DNA of 64,000 bases from Cyanophora paradoxa (GCA_004431415.1 QPMI01000564.1:62001-126000), one strand, 5' to 3'. Counted from the stretch's first letter, positions 1 through 11,004 are shown. A program made the numbers and translations. The notes: generated by a model from the sequence alone, not told the origin.

Positions 1-2
1 GC

Positions 3-2552
3 AATACGTCTAATTTGGTTGAGTTAACCGATGATGAAATTATTGAGCGCATCAATAACTCAAAGAAACGGGACAATATGACCTATCCTACATGGGCGGA
101 ATGCATACAACCTGATCAAGTGACTCGTGTTTATCTGGATCTGGACAAGTTCGTTGATCTGAAACCTGATGTAGCCGACAACTATAAGGAAGCCGAAGAG
201 ATCATCAGGGAAATGCGCAAGAAATTGCAAACCCTGTCGGGATCTACAATTGCGGTTGCTGTTCGCCATCGCCGGGTTCATTTAATCAAAGAGAATGTCA
301 CTAAGTTCAAGATTTCCGGGCATTTCGTATTTACCGATCTGGCCTGCCGCCACGAAGACATTCCAAAGCTTTTTAAAGCGATGGGTCTCATCAAAAATGT
401 TGAATTCGATAGTGGCGTTTATGGAACAACTCAAAACCTGATCTGCCTCCGTTGCTGCAAAGGCGAAGCTTTGGACGCTCAAAGCAAATCAAAGCACGAT
501 GTCGATAAGAATGTGGTGTTCACTAAGTTTATTGATTGCGAGAAAGAAGGCATGCACGATGGTTTTTTCCTGGTGCAATGTTTCGATCGCCCCACTAAGT
601 GGGTGGAAGTAGACACCATGTCAGCCTTTGCGGTCGATAAACCAAAGGAAGCTACAAAGCCTGAGGAACCTAAGCAAACGGTGGCGCCCAAGTCTGTTAA
701 GGACAAGCCCTGTAAAGAACCTGTGAAGAAGAAGGAGGAGGTGTTGGAGGATCTCAAAGATAATAAGGTTTCGTTTGAACTGTTGCAAGAAGTCATTATG
801 AGCCTCAGTGGCGAGCGAGCTAATGAATATAAGACATGGATCGACGTAGGTATTGCTATAATCAATACTTGCGAAGACAACAATATCCCTCGCAAGCAAC
901 AAGTAGAGCTATTTCATAAGTTCTCGGAGAAAAGCGAAAAATATGAATATGATGACTGTCATGAGAAGTTCATGAGCCTTTGCAAAGGCAAGAAAATGGT
1001 GGAAGGGAAGCGAGTCACATTCGGTTCGATTGTTTACTGGCTGAAAAAGGATAACAGCGACAGTTATAATAAGCTATTCCCCAAGAAATATTCGTTTCAG
1101 CCTGAGGATTCCGACGATATTGACTACAAGACTGCCCCCATTCCACCTATGGTCGATAGCTTTGAAGTCCATCTGCGATATTTAAATGCGAGGCTGCATC
1201 ACATCGAGAGCATCGGCACTGTCATGTATTGGGATGAACAGCTATTATCCTGGCGACCGAAAGATATTACGAAATTGGCGACCAAACATTTTCCCCATCT
1301 GTTTCACAAGGTGATTCTCAATGAGGGGACTGAGAACCAAACCGAAAAGTGGGTAAAAACGCTACCTGAATGGATTACTGACCCAAGGGCGACACGATCC
1401 ACTTATATGGATTTCCTGCCGCCTCCTGCAAAGCTGAGCGCGAAATGCAAGTCTGTGTTTAATCTCTACCCTGGATTCAAGATTGATCATGAAGAATTCG
1501 AGGAGCCGCCCCCCGAGGATGTGACAGAAGAGATGATTCAGCCTTTTCTGACACATCTATATTTAATGTCAGGCGAAGATGATAAGACATTCGATTATCT
1601 TAAAAAGTGGTTTGCCCACATGATGCAAAAGCCGGGGGAACTAAATAACGTGTCCCTCATCTTCCTAGGTCGCCAAGGCGCTGGAAAGAATATGCTCATT
1701 GATACCTTTGAGAAGAAGATCCTCGGTGATGCATTGGCATACTCGACAGCCAAACCAAAGGATGATCTATTCGGGCGATTTGCTCACAATCGGGAGGATA
1801 AGATTATGATTGTGGTAAATGAAGCTTCTGGAAAGGATACCTTTGAACATAGCGACCTTCTCAAAGATATTGTCACAGCCCCGAAGATTGTAATCGAGCA
1901 CAAGGGAATCGATTCTTATGATAAGACGAATTTCGCGCGAATCGTTTTCACAAGCAACAATACTGTCCCTGTCAAGATCGAGGCTGATGATCGTCGCTTT
2001 GTGGTCATTGAGGTGAGTGACAAACAGCGCTGTAATAAGGATTATTTCGCCCCGCTTGTTGAGTGGCTGAATGATATGAGAAATATTCGAAATATCGTTC
2101 AGTATCTCAGGACGAAAGTAAATTGCGAGAAAGTCAATTGGAGTCAAGACAGACCGCTTACAAACCGATACTACTTAGTTCAGCAAGCGGCTGCACCGAT
2201 TATTCTTATGTTTGCGAAGTGGCTTGTCGATAGTGAGCGGGTTACAGAGCTGAAAACCAAGCTGGGCGGTCTTGCATCGACATGGGAGCTGTTCAAAGAC
2301 TTCATCTCTGAAAACAAATATAAAAACGATTATAATAGCAAGCGGTTCTATACTGAGATGCGCACGACTACATATATTCAAGTGAAAACGACCAATGGAA
2401 AATCTAACTATCACTTCCTGTGGAATGAGATGATGGCTGAATTCCGAAAGTTGAAGCTAATCGATGATGATTCGATTAAAGAAGATGATTCTCCTCAGCC
2501 GCAACCAAAGAAAAGGGGCACCAAATTCGAGGATTCAGATGTGGAAGCCTGA
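3..2552 (+). CDS. D5-like primase-helicase (AEP primase + SF3 helicase), 5' partial
   Basis: The reading frame is open to the left edge and the first codons give no convincing ATG, so the gene begins outside the window. The N-terminal region has an archaeo-eukaryotic primase pattern: VYLDLDKF (DxD motif), then SGHFVF, then a GVYGTTQNLICLR stretch. A basic linker follows, then a PriCT-like segment around residues 250-340. The SF3 helicase lies at about residues 540-660, with Walker A LGRQGAGKN, Walker B IMIVVNEASG and motif C IVFTSNN. Such proteins prime and unwind DNA in PLVs, virophages and giant viruses. The stop codon is followed at once by a G/C-skewed hairpin unit, and the next gene is convergent. 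No frameshift is visible in the part present. The family assignment is firm; activity is inferred. Confidence 0.9.
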   Translation, partial: NTSNLVELTDDEIIERINNSKKRDNMTYPTWAECIQPDQVTRVYLDLDKFVDLKPDVADNYKEAEEIIREMRKKLQTLSGSTIAVAVRHRRVHLIKENVTKFKISGHFVFTDLACRHEDIPKLFKAMGLIKNVEFDSGVYGTTQNLICLRCCKGEALDAQSKSKHDVDKNVVFTKFIDCEKEGMHDGFFLVQCFDRPTKWVEVDTMSAFAVDKPKEATKPEEPKQTVAPKSVKDKPCKEPVKKKEEVLEDLKDNKVSFELLQEVIMSLSGERANEYKTWIDVGIAIINTCEDNNIPRKQQVELFHKFSEKSEKYEYDDCHEKFMSLCKGKKMVEGKRVTFGSIVYWLKKDNSDSYNKLFPKKYSFQPEDSDDIDYKTAPIPPMVDSFEVHLRYLNARLHHIESIGTVMYWDEQLLSWRPKDITKLATKHFPHLFHKVILNEGTENQTEKWVKTLPEWITDPRATRSTYMDFLPPPAKLSAKCKSVFNLYPGFKIDHEEFEEPPPEDVTEEMIQPFLTHLYLMSGEDDKTFDYLKKWFAHMMQKPGELNNVSLIFLGRQGAGKNMLIDTFEKKILGDALAYSTAKPKDDLFGRFAHNREDKIMIVVNEASGKDTFEHSDLLKDIVTAPKIVIEHKGIDSYDKTNFARIVFTSNNTVPVKIEADDRRFVVIEVSDKQRCNKDYFAPLVEWLNDMRNIRNIVQYLRTKVNCEKVNWSQDRPLTNRYYLVQQAAAPIILMFAKWLVDSERVTELKTKLGGLASTWELFKDFISENKYKNDYNSKRFYTEMRTTTYIQVKTTNGKSNYHFLWNEMMAEFRKLKLIDDDSIKEDDSPQPQPKKRGTKFEDSDVEA

Positions 2553-2770
2553 CCCCACCCTACACCCCACCTGGTTTCATTCTAACATTGATATATCTTA
2601 TTTTTATAACTTAAAACACATTGAATTTCAGTGTAAATCATGGTTGTTAATACAGGGTGGGGAGGGTGGGGTTGGGTGGGGTCTTTTTTGCCCAAAATGT
2701 TTGGGTGGGAGAATTTTTTATTGGAACTCAAAAAATGCCCCACCTCACCCCACCCTCCCCACCCTATCGA
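2553..2770. repeat. G-rich hairpin repeat unit, copy 0
   Basis: The unit starts with a C-rich track (accccaccctacacccc), passes through about 90 bp of AT-rich DNA, then forms a long imperfect hairpin. The left arm at about 2651-2690 is GGGTGGGG-rich and ends in a T run; the right arm at about 2728-2766 is its complement. It fills the gap between two convergent genes. Three more copies lie at 11.0-12.0 kb. It could be a bidirectional terminator or a mobile palindrome; the G runs could also form quadruplexes. Confidence 0.75.
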
Positions 2771-2811
2771 AAAACAAAAAACGTCAGTAATTTACAACGT
2801 ATACAATCGGC

Positions 2812-3666
2812 TTACGTTTCTACGGTTATGTTTATATAATCCATCGTGAAGTGTTTTTTGAGTAGTTCAATGGTTTGCTCGACAGTAGTCGTTTCCCATG
2901 TGAAAACCCTAACCCTATTGCAATTGAGGGATTTTGGTATATCCTTCCTGTTCAATGGGACTCGAAAACCTATGGTAACCTGAACCCCATCGAGCGAACT
3001 GCACTCTGCTAACCGATTTATGAATTGCTTTCTGTCAGCTCTGAACTTCTCAATATCGTCCTCACGGCTTTCTTCCATTGATTCAATGAAGTCCGTTGCC
3101 CACATCGCGAACGCTCTTAAATTCATTTCTTTCTGAAAGCGTTCAAGCCATTTTTCGTCCCTGAGGCGCCTTTGGTGTTCCTCAAACATCCTCTGGTGTT
3201 CCTCGAATAATCTAATGCGTTCTGCTCTTTGCTCTCTCTCCGCTTCTTCTTCTTTCAGTCTTTCATGCTGCTCCTCGATCCACCTCTGACGTGCAATGAG
3301 TGGGCGACACTTCTTACAGTAGTTGTCTTTGCGGTTCCTGTGACGATCCCCACAGTGCTTACAAACATCACAGCGGAACTCTTTGGGAATAAAGCGTTTT
3401 ATACAGCAATTTCCAACAACAACAGGGATCTTTTTGGCGACATGCAATATATAACACTGCTCCACTATTTCATGCGTGCATGCACATGTAGGGGAATCCC
3501 GAGGGAGATGATGTAGGTCTAAATCGTATTTTTTCAGTTTGGTCGAGAGCAACCCAAGGTTTTTGTTACTTCCTAAGCTTACATAGTCATGGAAATCATC
3601 AGAGCCACACAGGTCGCGCAAGGCTTCCTTTAAGCGCTCCAAATAGGACATCGGTTTCGCCGCCAT
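2812..3666 (-). CDS. Zinc-ribbon/coiled-coil protein, 284 aa
   Basis: I do not recognise a named family for the whole protein. Visible parts, in order: a helical N-terminus (1-60); a Cys/His cluster, CACTHEIVEQCYI (61-73), followed by VVGNCCIKRF (83-92), a pattern seen in uncharacterised viral and phage proteins; a zinc ribbon at 99-120 (CDVCKHC then CKKC); a strongly charged coiled coil rich in E, R and Q (about 125-190); and a C-terminal alpha/beta-like region. It starts at a clear ATG at 3666. It is convergent with the primase-helicase and divergent from the next small zinc gene. A role in nucleic-acid binding is inferred only from the zinc motifs. Confidence 0.65.
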   Translation of the reverse strand: MAAKPMSYLERLKEALRDLCGSDDFHDYVSLGSNKNLGLLSTKLKKYDLDLHHLPRDSPTCACTHEIVEQCYILHVAKKIPVVVGNCCIKRFIPKEFRCDVCKHCGDRHRNRKDNYCKKCRPLIARQRWIEEQHERLKEEEAEREQRAERIRLFEEHQRMFEEHQRRLRDEKWLERFQKEMNLRAFAMWATDFIESMEESREDDIEKFRADRKQFINRLAECSSLDGVQVTIGFRVPLNRKDIPKSLNCNRVRVFTWETTTVEQTIELLKKHFTMDYINITVET

Positions 3667-3812
3667 GCTCTTTACAATTACAGACGGAAAACGTTTTTCA
3701 TGTCATTTTTTGCATTCTCTTTAAATGATTTCCGACATTCGGCATCGGATGAATCACTCCCGATGCAAAAATTGATGTGATTTTAAAAGAGCCTCTAAAA
3801 ATAGTTATAACA

Positions 3813-4130
3813 ATGGGTAAGAAAAGCAAAAGCAAACGTCAGCGTAGCACGATAGTTGGCGCAACAAGTGGGCGCCCGGTTGTATCTATGATAGATGCAA
3901 ATGTTGGCGAGTTGAAATTAACACCATTCCAACAAGCCATAGCCCAATCAATGTATAAACGAACAGGAACGGGCAACTGTTGTATGATCTGTGGAGATAC
4001 GGAAAAACTCATACCAATATCACAAGGTTTTCATTGTGAATTCTGCTATAATTTTCAGAGAAGGGGAGCATCCTCATTTGATGTCGACATTTCGAATCCG
4101 GTAAGTTGGATTCAGTTTATGCGAATGTAG
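3813..4130 (+). CDS. Small zinc-finger protein, 105 aa
   Basis: This small protein has a lysine-rich N-terminus (MGKKSKSKRQRS) and one four-cysteine cluster: CMIC at 57-60 and CEFC at 75-78. The ATG at 3813 is preferred over an in-frame ATG at 3777, because the latter would add a poorly conserved-looking leader through AT-rich DNA. It ends 43 bp before the polymerase gene and reads the same way, so the two may be co-expressed. No named family is recognised; nucleic-acid binding is an inference from its basic, zinc-ribbon character. Confidence 0.55.
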   Translation: MGKKSKSKRQRSTIVGATSGRPVVSMIDANVGELKLTPFQQAIAQSMYKRTGTGNCCMICGDTEKLIPISQGFHCEFCYNFQRRGASSFDVDISNPVSWIQFMRM

Positions 4131-4173
4131 CGAGTCCTTTCTCGAAAATTAAAATGTTCCCTTAGAGTAAAAG

Positions 4174-7100
4174 ATGCCCCGCCAAACTAATCGCCTTATA
4201 AAAGAGAAAAAAGACGAAATATTAGGCTTGTTAGGTAGTCTTTTAGTCACTGGGGAGATCACCGAAGCTGAATATGATCGTAGGGCGGCGATCTTAGATC
4301 GAAAACCCCGCTTAGCTAACCTTGCGAATATTGCCGACGAGCTCTACAATCGCCTGGAAAATGTGGAGCGCTTCTATACCGAAGGGCGGCGCTTAGCCGT
4401 CATAGAACCCGATGAGGAAGACGGTTTCGCAATGAATAAAGCATACGCCTGGTATAGCTATAAGGCGGATGAACAGATAATCTTAGATCCGGTGGAATTT
4501 CTCACTACCATCGCTGCAAACCTGCCTGGGCGGCTGAAAGAGAGGCTGGACGAGCTTAAAGCTATTAAGGTGCGCCTTACTTTCATCTGCCGATACGTAA
4601 AAGTGAGTGATCCTAACGTTTTTATCACCAAACACATTTACAGCGATTATTTCGTAATCACAAGGTCGCGCAATATTCTCACTGAGTTAGTGGGTGTAGC
4701 TCAGCAAATGAATGAACAGATGATACAGGTCGACAGCTATCGGCTCAGTAAATTAGATAAGCTACATGTCGTCGTTTTGTCATATGCGCCGGTGGGCGGG
4801 TGCTACATTGAGACCCCCGAATGGATTGGATTAAAGCGAGCCACAGTAAATATTAAGAATATCGATGGTCACGACTGTTTTAATTACGCTATCCTCGCAT
4901 GGCTGCACAGAAACGACATAAACAGACACAAACGTAATGATCCGTTCCAATATAGGCGGTGGATGACTGAACTCGACTTCTCAGGCATTAATTTCCCGGT
5001 GGCTTGCGATGCTGCATTAATAGATCGTTTCGAGGACAATAATCCCGAGCTGTCAATTAATATATATGGCGCCGATAATGCGACCCAAACCTTTTATCCA
5101 CTGCACATGTCAAGTAATCCGCGTCGTAAATCAAAGGTAAACCTGCTGCTGATCGAGGACGCAAACGGACAGGGTCACTATATTACGATTATGTCACTGA
5201 GCCGCCTCTTAAAGACCACCTTTGATAAAGCAAACGACGGGCGCATTTTCTACTGCGAAACCTGTTTGTCCCGATTCAGATCACAGGACAAACTCGATAA
5301 ACACACCGAATCTAATCGCTGTATCGATTGGAGAATGAGTAAAGGTAAATGCCCGGAACCCGGAAGCTTTATTACTTTCGGACTGCAACACCTAAGGAAA
5401 ATGGTGTGGCTGCCCACTGTCTGTTACTGCAAAGTAGAGATGGAGTCGGTGCCGGTTCCTAATGAACCAAACCGAAGCAAGCGAGAGGTAAAGTCGGTGG
5501 CACTTAATGTTGTTATGGGCTCGCATGTTGAAAATCACGAATTCGAGGGGGTGGATCCGCTGGGTCAGATGTTTACCACGTTAGGGGATCTGTGCCGCGA
5601 GATGCTTAATACCCTATTTACCAACACACCTATGATCCCGCTCACAGAGGCGCAAAAGCAAGCCTATAAGCTCACCAAGCACTGCTACATATGCAATCAG
5701 CGGTTTACCCACGAAAACTTCCCTGTCCGCGATCACTGTCACCAAAGCGGCGATTATATAGGGAAAGCTTGCCGAAAGTGCAATTTACATAGGAGGATCT
5801 CAAAGCAAACGAAAGTAGCCGTGGTTATTGATCGGATGGACGAGTGCGGGCATGCTATATTCCGGAAAATCGCACAGCAAGACGATAAGCTGCGGGTCGA
5901 GATCCTAAGTAAGAATTTCGACGAGTATCTATCTTTACAGTGGGGACTTTACAAGTTTATAGACGCCTCGAATTTCATGGATTTTCAGGCGTCCGATGTT
6001 AATGATCTCATGGTAAAATTCGGTAAATTCAGCATGCTCGCCCATGAGCAATACGGACTGGATCCCACGCATTATGTGAGCGCACCGGGACTATCGTGGG
6101 ACGCGATGTTAAAGCATACGAGGGTCGCGATAGAACAGATCAGTGATGCGGATCAATACGAATTTATTGAGCGGGCAATTAGGGCGGCTTTGCGACCATG
6201 CCCACACGATATGCCGAGGCTAATAGCGAGGATAAACATATAGTCCTATTGGATGCGAATAATCTATATGGCTATGGGCTCAGTCAGCCTTTACCGGTCG
6301 GGACTATCGCTGGGACGACACAAGCACAGCTTTTACCGAGGTTGTAGGGCGGAGTGCATTTATAGAGGTCGACCTTGCGTATCCGGACTATTTAAAGGCT
6401 GACCATCGCGATTTCCCGCTGATCGTGAGTAAAGAGGTAATTACTGCGGACATGCTGAGCGCATATCAGCGTGGGCTTTTGGAGATTAGCGGCGAGAAGC
6501 TAAGTAAAGATCCGAAGCTGATCGCCTCATTTACTCCGAAATATAATTACGTGGTCTCTCAGCCGATGCTGCTCTATATGGTAAAAAAGGGGATCGTAGT
6601 TACTAAGATCCACCGGGTGCTCTCGTTTGCAACCGCTGCATTTATGAAGCCCTATATAGATCTAAACACGAAACTGCGAAAGGAAGCCCGGAATAAATTC
6701 GAGAGCGACTTCTTTAAATTAATGAATAATGCTATTTACGGTAAATGCCTGGAATCGTGTCGCGGGCGCTCCGTGGTAAAGATCGCGAATAGCACGAAGC
6801 TGTTTAAGAAATACGCCGCGAGCCCACTGGTAAAAGCGACGAATGTATTAAACGAAAACGCTGTTGCATTCGAAATGTATAGTAAACACGTAAAACTCGA
6901 TAAACCGGTGGCTATTGGCGCTTATGTGCTGGATGCCGCGAAGCTGCATAATTATAGCTTCTTTTACGACGTGATCCGACCCACCTGGTCGCAAGCTCAG
7001 CTGCTGTTCCACGATACCGACTCGTTCTGTCTGTATATAGAGACCGCGGATCTGGAAGCGGGTATGCGAGCGATCAGCCCCTATTTAGATTGCCCTTATA

Positions 7101-7434
7101 GTCCCGAGAACCGGATGGTTCCCGGTAAATATAAAAATGAGATGCCCGATGTAAAGATAGTGGAGTATGTGGGCTGCGACCGAAGCTATATGCTTTCCGC
7201 ACCGAGAGCTACGACAAGGTAAAAATGAGCGGGACAGCCTCGAAAGAGGTGCATTTCGACGACTTTAAGCGCTGCCTATTTGACGGGATCACAAAAACAG
7301 TAACAGTAGTAAACAAGCAACGGCGATGCCACCACTTATATGATTTGGAGAGCAAGCGGATAGCGCTGACCCAATTCGATAGCAAGCGCTGCATATCAGG
7401 CGACGGCATACATAGCCTTCCATTCGGCTGTTAG
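4174..7434 (+). pseudogene. Protein-primed-type family B DNA polymerase, broken by three frameshifts
   Basis: The N-terminus (MPRQTNRLI) resembles that of the 1438-aa protein of segment B. An N-terminal accessory region follows (DCFNYAILAWLHR; then a CETC...H...C finger near 5250-5310), as seen upstream of PolB in polinton-type viruses. An endonuclease-VII-like zinc cluster (HCYICNQRF...DHCH...CRKCN) lies near 5680-5790. The polymerase motifs sit in different frames: LLDANNLYG (motif A, about 6247), KLMNNAIYGK (motif B, about 6718), FHDTDSF (motif C, about 7010), and the terminal SKRCISGDGI region. Single-base shifts are needed near 6183-6187, 6293-6300 and 7180-7195. With them the gene would be about 1086 codons, normal for the family. 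The shifts all fit one-base losses; sequencing error cannot be excluded, but three in one gene favour decay. Confidence 0.85.
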
Positions 7435-7443
7435 TCGTCTATC

Positions 7444-7596
7444 TTATCGTGCGTTCTTTTTCTTGGTTTGCGCTCTAATTGAAGGAGCTGTCGCCTTAGG
7501 ATATGGAGAAGCCATATGCACCGTAAAAAAGGGGTCGTCCGGGTCGATTAGGAAGTAATTAGGGATCGGGTGCGCGTCCCATACCGGGGCGTCCAT
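7444..7596 (-). CDS. Small hypothetical protein, 50 aa
   Basis: A short minus-strand reading frame starts at ATG 7596 and fills an otherwise empty gap. The product begins MDAPVWDAHPIPNYFLIDPD and ends in a lysine-rich tail (TKKKNAR). It is convergent with the broken polymerase, 10 bp from its end. Codon choice looks like that of neighbouring viral genes, but the length is close to chance expectation. No family is recognised. Confidence 0.35.
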   Translation of the reverse strand: MDAPVWDAHPIPNYFLIDPDDPFFTVHMASPYPKATAPSIRAQTKKKNAR

Positions 7597-7808
7597 TCTA
7601 CTGTTTACTGCACGTTTTTATTGCGCATTTTACAGTGTTTACTTGTAAAGTTTACAACAATTGTGAAAATCTTGACAATAAACGCTCAGGTAGCCTGATT
7701 TTATTGACAGTAAACGTGAGAGTCTCACCGCGGATCGTCAAAAAATGAAAGCCCCGTGGGAAACGCAAAATGATTTAAGGAGAACGCGCTACATTTAGGC
7801 AACAGGAA

Positions 7809-7836
7809 AATATTTTCTCAGCTTAAAGTAAAAGGC
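7809..7836 (+). promoter_or_regulatory. Putative viral promoter (TATTTTCTC + CTTAAAGTAA boxes)
   Basis: The sequence aatattttctcagcttaaag followed by taaaagg sits just upstream of ATG 7841. The same two boxes recur before several genes of segment B, with similar spacing to the start codon. Confidence 0.5.
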
Positions 7837-7840
7837 GACA

Positions 7841-8467
7841 ATGAAGTATAAGTATGAGGGCAAGCGCATCTTTACTTCTGATATCGAAAAGGTCACGTTT
7901 AATCTATGGGACTTCTGCGCTTTATACGAAGCTATTAAAGAAGGAAGCCACGGACAAGGAAAGACGTTAGATATCACGGATATAAGCGACATCGGCTATT
8001 TTCCCGAGCACGATAATCCCAAATTATATGCCCTTTCGTCTTCCGATTGCCGCTTGTTCTGCCTGGGAGAACGGAAAGGATGGGATCAATGGGTTATACA
8101 TGATCAATATGTATCTGTTCACGGCTTTGTGTCTTTGATTGATTTCGCAAAGGTTTGTGGATTCGTGAATAATGTAACGGATAGAAGAATACCTCTGTTC
8201 CACAAGGAATCAGCCATGGATGTTTTGTTTGAAGCGCATTATAATAGGGAAAGGCACTATTTGGATATTCACAAAAACCTCGAAAAGCACCACACTAAAT
8301 TCGCGGAATTCGGGCTTGTGATCCGAAACCGAGCTGCCTTGCGTAAATACTTAAAAGAGAACGGAGGGATATGGGATAGTGACGCTCAGCTGTGGTATAC
8401 CGAGAATCATAAAAGCAATCTACTGCAAGTGTTTGAGTGGTCGCACGGATATCCCGATTTACCGTAA
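7841..8467 (+). CDS. Uncharacterised viral protein, 208 aa
   Basis: A complete open frame from ATG 7841, preceded by the shared promoter-like boxes. No catalytic motif is recognised. The C-terminal third (LRKYLKENGGIWDSDAQLWYT) resembles the short aromatic motif of DUF5710-type proteins, where a helix is followed by G-x-x-W-D...W-Y. The middle is rich in aromatic residues (GWDQWVIHDQYVSVHGF). It lies between the broken polymerase and Int1, all on the plus strand, in segment A. The absence of frameshifts, unlike both neighbours, may mean it is under different selection or simply short. Confidence 0.5.
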   Translation: MKYKYEGKRIFTSDIEKVTFNLWDFCALYEAIKEGSHGQGKTLDITDISDIGYFPEHDNPKLYALSSSDCRLFCLGERKGWDQWVIHDQYVSVHGFVSLIDFAKVCGFVNNVTDRRIPLFHKESAMDVLFEAHYNRERHYLDIHKNLEKHHTKFAEFGLVIRNRAALRKYLKENGGIWDSDAQLWYTENHKSNLLQVFEWSHGYPDLP

Positions 8468-8539
8468 ATAAACAATACCTTTTCTTGTCGCGTGCGAGTA
8501 AAATGTTATATTGATCTTTTTTATTGTCTGATGACAAGG

Positions 8540-9972
8540 ATGTCAAGACCGCCAATAGTAAGACGATCGCAAGATTTAGAGGGGAGCACATTGCAGATCC
8601 CCGTGCCGAAAGAGAATAAAGAGAGCCGCATAGTAAAGCGGTCTGATTTAAAGGCTTTGGTGCCCCGCGACGTGCCCGTAGCCCTTGCTGTCCCGGAGGA
8701 ATCGAAAATCGCCCGCAAGTTTTACAGTCCGCAAACCGGCTTTAAAGGGATCACTAAGCTACGGCAAGAGCTGCCCGACGAGAATTATAAGAAATTGCAA
8801 GAGTGGTATAGCCGGCAAGAGGTCGTCCAAATTAATGCGCCGCACCTATCCCGCAAACGAGACCCGGCTATACCGATCGACAGCCTCTCGATACCTACGT
8901 AATTGATCTGCTATTCTTTCCGGCGTATGCTAAGTATAATGACGGCTACCAAGCGTTTTTGACCGGTATGGAGAACACGTTGCGGGTCGGCTATATTATA
9001 CCGATGCGGGACAAGTCGGCTGCATCGACCTTAGCCGCCTTTATACAGCTACAAAATAAGGCGCCGCGACCAATTTTTAAGATTCAAAGCGACCGCGGCT
9101 CAGAATTCACTAATAGCCTGTTAAGAGAATATTTCGAGAATCAGTTTATAGAGCATCAGATTGCGGACACAGCCGACCATCGCGCGCAAGGGCGCATAGA
9201 AGCATTTAACAAGCAAATGCGGCGGCTGATCACGAGCTACTGCATCGCTAATAATACGGCGCGATTTATAGATGTCCTGCCCGAGTTAGAATATAACTAT
9301 AATAATACGGTGCACTCTGCGACCGGCTATATGCCTGCCGAGACCAACGAGAGTCACTATAAGCTCATAGTTCAAAAAGAAGATGCGAAATTCAAGAAAT
9401 CGATAGCTTATTTGGATCAGATTCAGCCGGGCATGTCAGTAAGGCTACGCATCGAGAAGACGCCATTCGCTAAGGGCGGTAACAATTGGAGCCGAATCGT
9501 ATATACTGTCGCCGCGCGCGAGGGCTATAAGTTTATGCTAACTGATCCGGACGGCAATCGCGTAGAGGGTCGCTTTGCCTTCCACGAGCTATTGCCTGTC
9601 CAAGCTGTGGATTACCTAATGGCGCCCACAGTAGATGCATTAGAGGCGGCGAAGGACGAGGCGCGCGTCGATGCGCAATTGCGTAGAGAGGGCATAGAAG
9701 CCGCCGCGACTGTGCCGCAAGGCACTCTATTAGAGGATCGCGTGCAAAAAGAGAAACGCGTAAATAAAGAATTACAGCGGCTAGTAACCGCCGCGGAGCC
9801 TAAGCTATCCGGCGGCGTTAATAGCCAACGATGGTATAAGTCGTTCTCTAATCAGACTGAGAGCTATAAAGCGCCGGAAACCAAAGCTACATTAAGAAGT
9901 AGTAGAAAAGTAGCAACGGTAGCGCCGGTAGCTAATGGCGATCGAAAAGCGACTCTGAGACCACGAAAGTAG
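8540..9972 (+). pseudogene. Int1: retroviral-type (rve) DDE integrase, one frameshift
   Basis: This is a polinton/PLV integrase. The N-terminal 115 residues (from ATG 8540) carry RKFYSPQTGFKGI and VVQINAPHLSRKRD, shared with Int2 and Int3. One missing base near 8877-8880 moves the frame; the catalytic core continues as VIDLLFFPAY (first Asp), QSDRGSEFTN (second Asp) and GRIEAFNKQM (Glu), with 35 residues between the second Asp and Glu. A chromatin/SH3-like strand-rich tail and a basic C-terminus (TLRPRK) complete it. All three catalytic residues are present, so only the frameshift disables it. It is the last gene of segment A, with about 900 bp of repeat-rich DNA downstream. Confidence 0.85.
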
Positions 9973-10887
9973 TAGGCGCCGCGGTGCTTTCGTAGCCGCC
10001 AAATCGCGCCCTTGCGAATCAGACCGCGCCACTTTGTAGTAGTGTAGAACTACTCTATACGCGCGCGGATGCGAAGTATGACTAGTGGAGCCTCACGGGA
10101 ACGCGCGCCGGCGCGCACGACGTAGGGACACCTCGGTTTTCGGGCACCTGTGCCTATGGAGAATTCGCGCTTCGCGCCATGGTTGAGTAAGCTAGTCAAA
10201 CTAGCACCAACATGCCCGGAAGCAAGTTGTGAGCACGTAGCAATTGAGAGCGCGCCGAGATCGGCTTGCTGTCCAAAGTTATGCCCGGAAAACGAAAGGG
10301 GGGGTCGCCGCCGAGTCGCGATCGCGGTGTTATGGTAAATATTTGCCGGCGACTCGGGACTCGGGACTCGGACTCGGACTCCGGGAAGTTGGCAAGTCGG
10401 TCAGTCACTGGTCAGTCATAGTCAGTCAAGTTTTGGTGTCGGCTTGTCGTTAAATCGACAAGTAATGGCGGCTTGTCGAAAAAACGTCAAGTCTGTTGCG
10501 GCTTGTCGTAAAAACGTCAAGCCGACGAAAGATATACCCCAATCGGTTACGCGAGCCTCTACCCCAATCGGTTACGCCCGCATAACCGGTTACGCGAGCC
10601 TCTACCCCAATCGGTTACGGTCACATCCGCGATTGGTCGATCGATCGAAAAACACATAAAAAACTACTTTGTGGCATGCTATATGTTTTCGGGATCGCCG
10701 TGATGTGATGACCCCGAATATGTCGGTGACGCCGGTGTATATATGTATATGTCGTGATATGCGAAAAAAACAAAAAAAACAAAAAATGCAAAGTTGTGCG
10801 GGATCACTCACACAGAGGTTCGGACATATATACGAAATATATGCATGACTAAATCGTTATTGTTTTCATAGAACTCGCATGTAGTTT
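9973..10887. other. Gene-free terminal-type region of segment A
   Basis: I see no credible gene here. The first 350 bp are GC-rich and contain short palindromes; about 10440-10620 holds repeats; and about 10660-10800 is AT-rich with a gtgtatatatgt...gtcgtg microsatellite-like stretch. A similar series (GGCTTGTCG-type repeats, then tatatatgtcgtg) lies downstream of Int3 at 43.1-43.3 kb, which suggests homologous element ends. Confidence 0.5.
10440..10620. repeat. Short repeats: GGCTTGTCG and ACCCCAATCGGTTACG
   Basis: ggcttgtcg recurs with the partly complementary acgtcaagcc, forming small hairpins. The unit accccaatcggttacg occurs three times, twice preceded by gcgagcctct. Confidence 0.65.
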
Positions 10888-10916
10888 GCATGTATCTTGC
10901 ATAGTGGGCGGGGCGC
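10888..10916. repeat. 29-bp direct repeat, left copy
   Basis: Starts gcatgtatcttgcatagtgg and ends cggggcgc. It is identical to 33251-33279 in the same orientation. The two copies bracket segment B. Confidence 0.7.
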
Positions 10917-10917
10917 A

Positions 10918-10972
10918 CTTATCCCCTTCGTATCCACTTCGTATCCACTTCATATCCACTTTGTGTTCACTA
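10918..10972. repeat. Degenerate 13-bp tandem repeat
   Basis: About four copies of a cttcgtatccact-like unit. Confidence 0.6.
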
Positions 10973-11004
10973 AATTATATCGCACTGATTCAGTTTGCAT
11001 TTTG

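Noticed and set aside
6425-7222. Separate 265-aa gene starting at 6425
   Set aside because: It begins at a GTG in the middle of the polymerase palm and carries motifs B and C; it is the frameshifted continuation of the PolB pseudogene.
8959-9972. Separate integrase gene starting near 8959
   Set aside because: It starts at TTG within the catalytic core; the first Asp lies upstream in the same frame after a one-base shift, so it is the rest of Int1.
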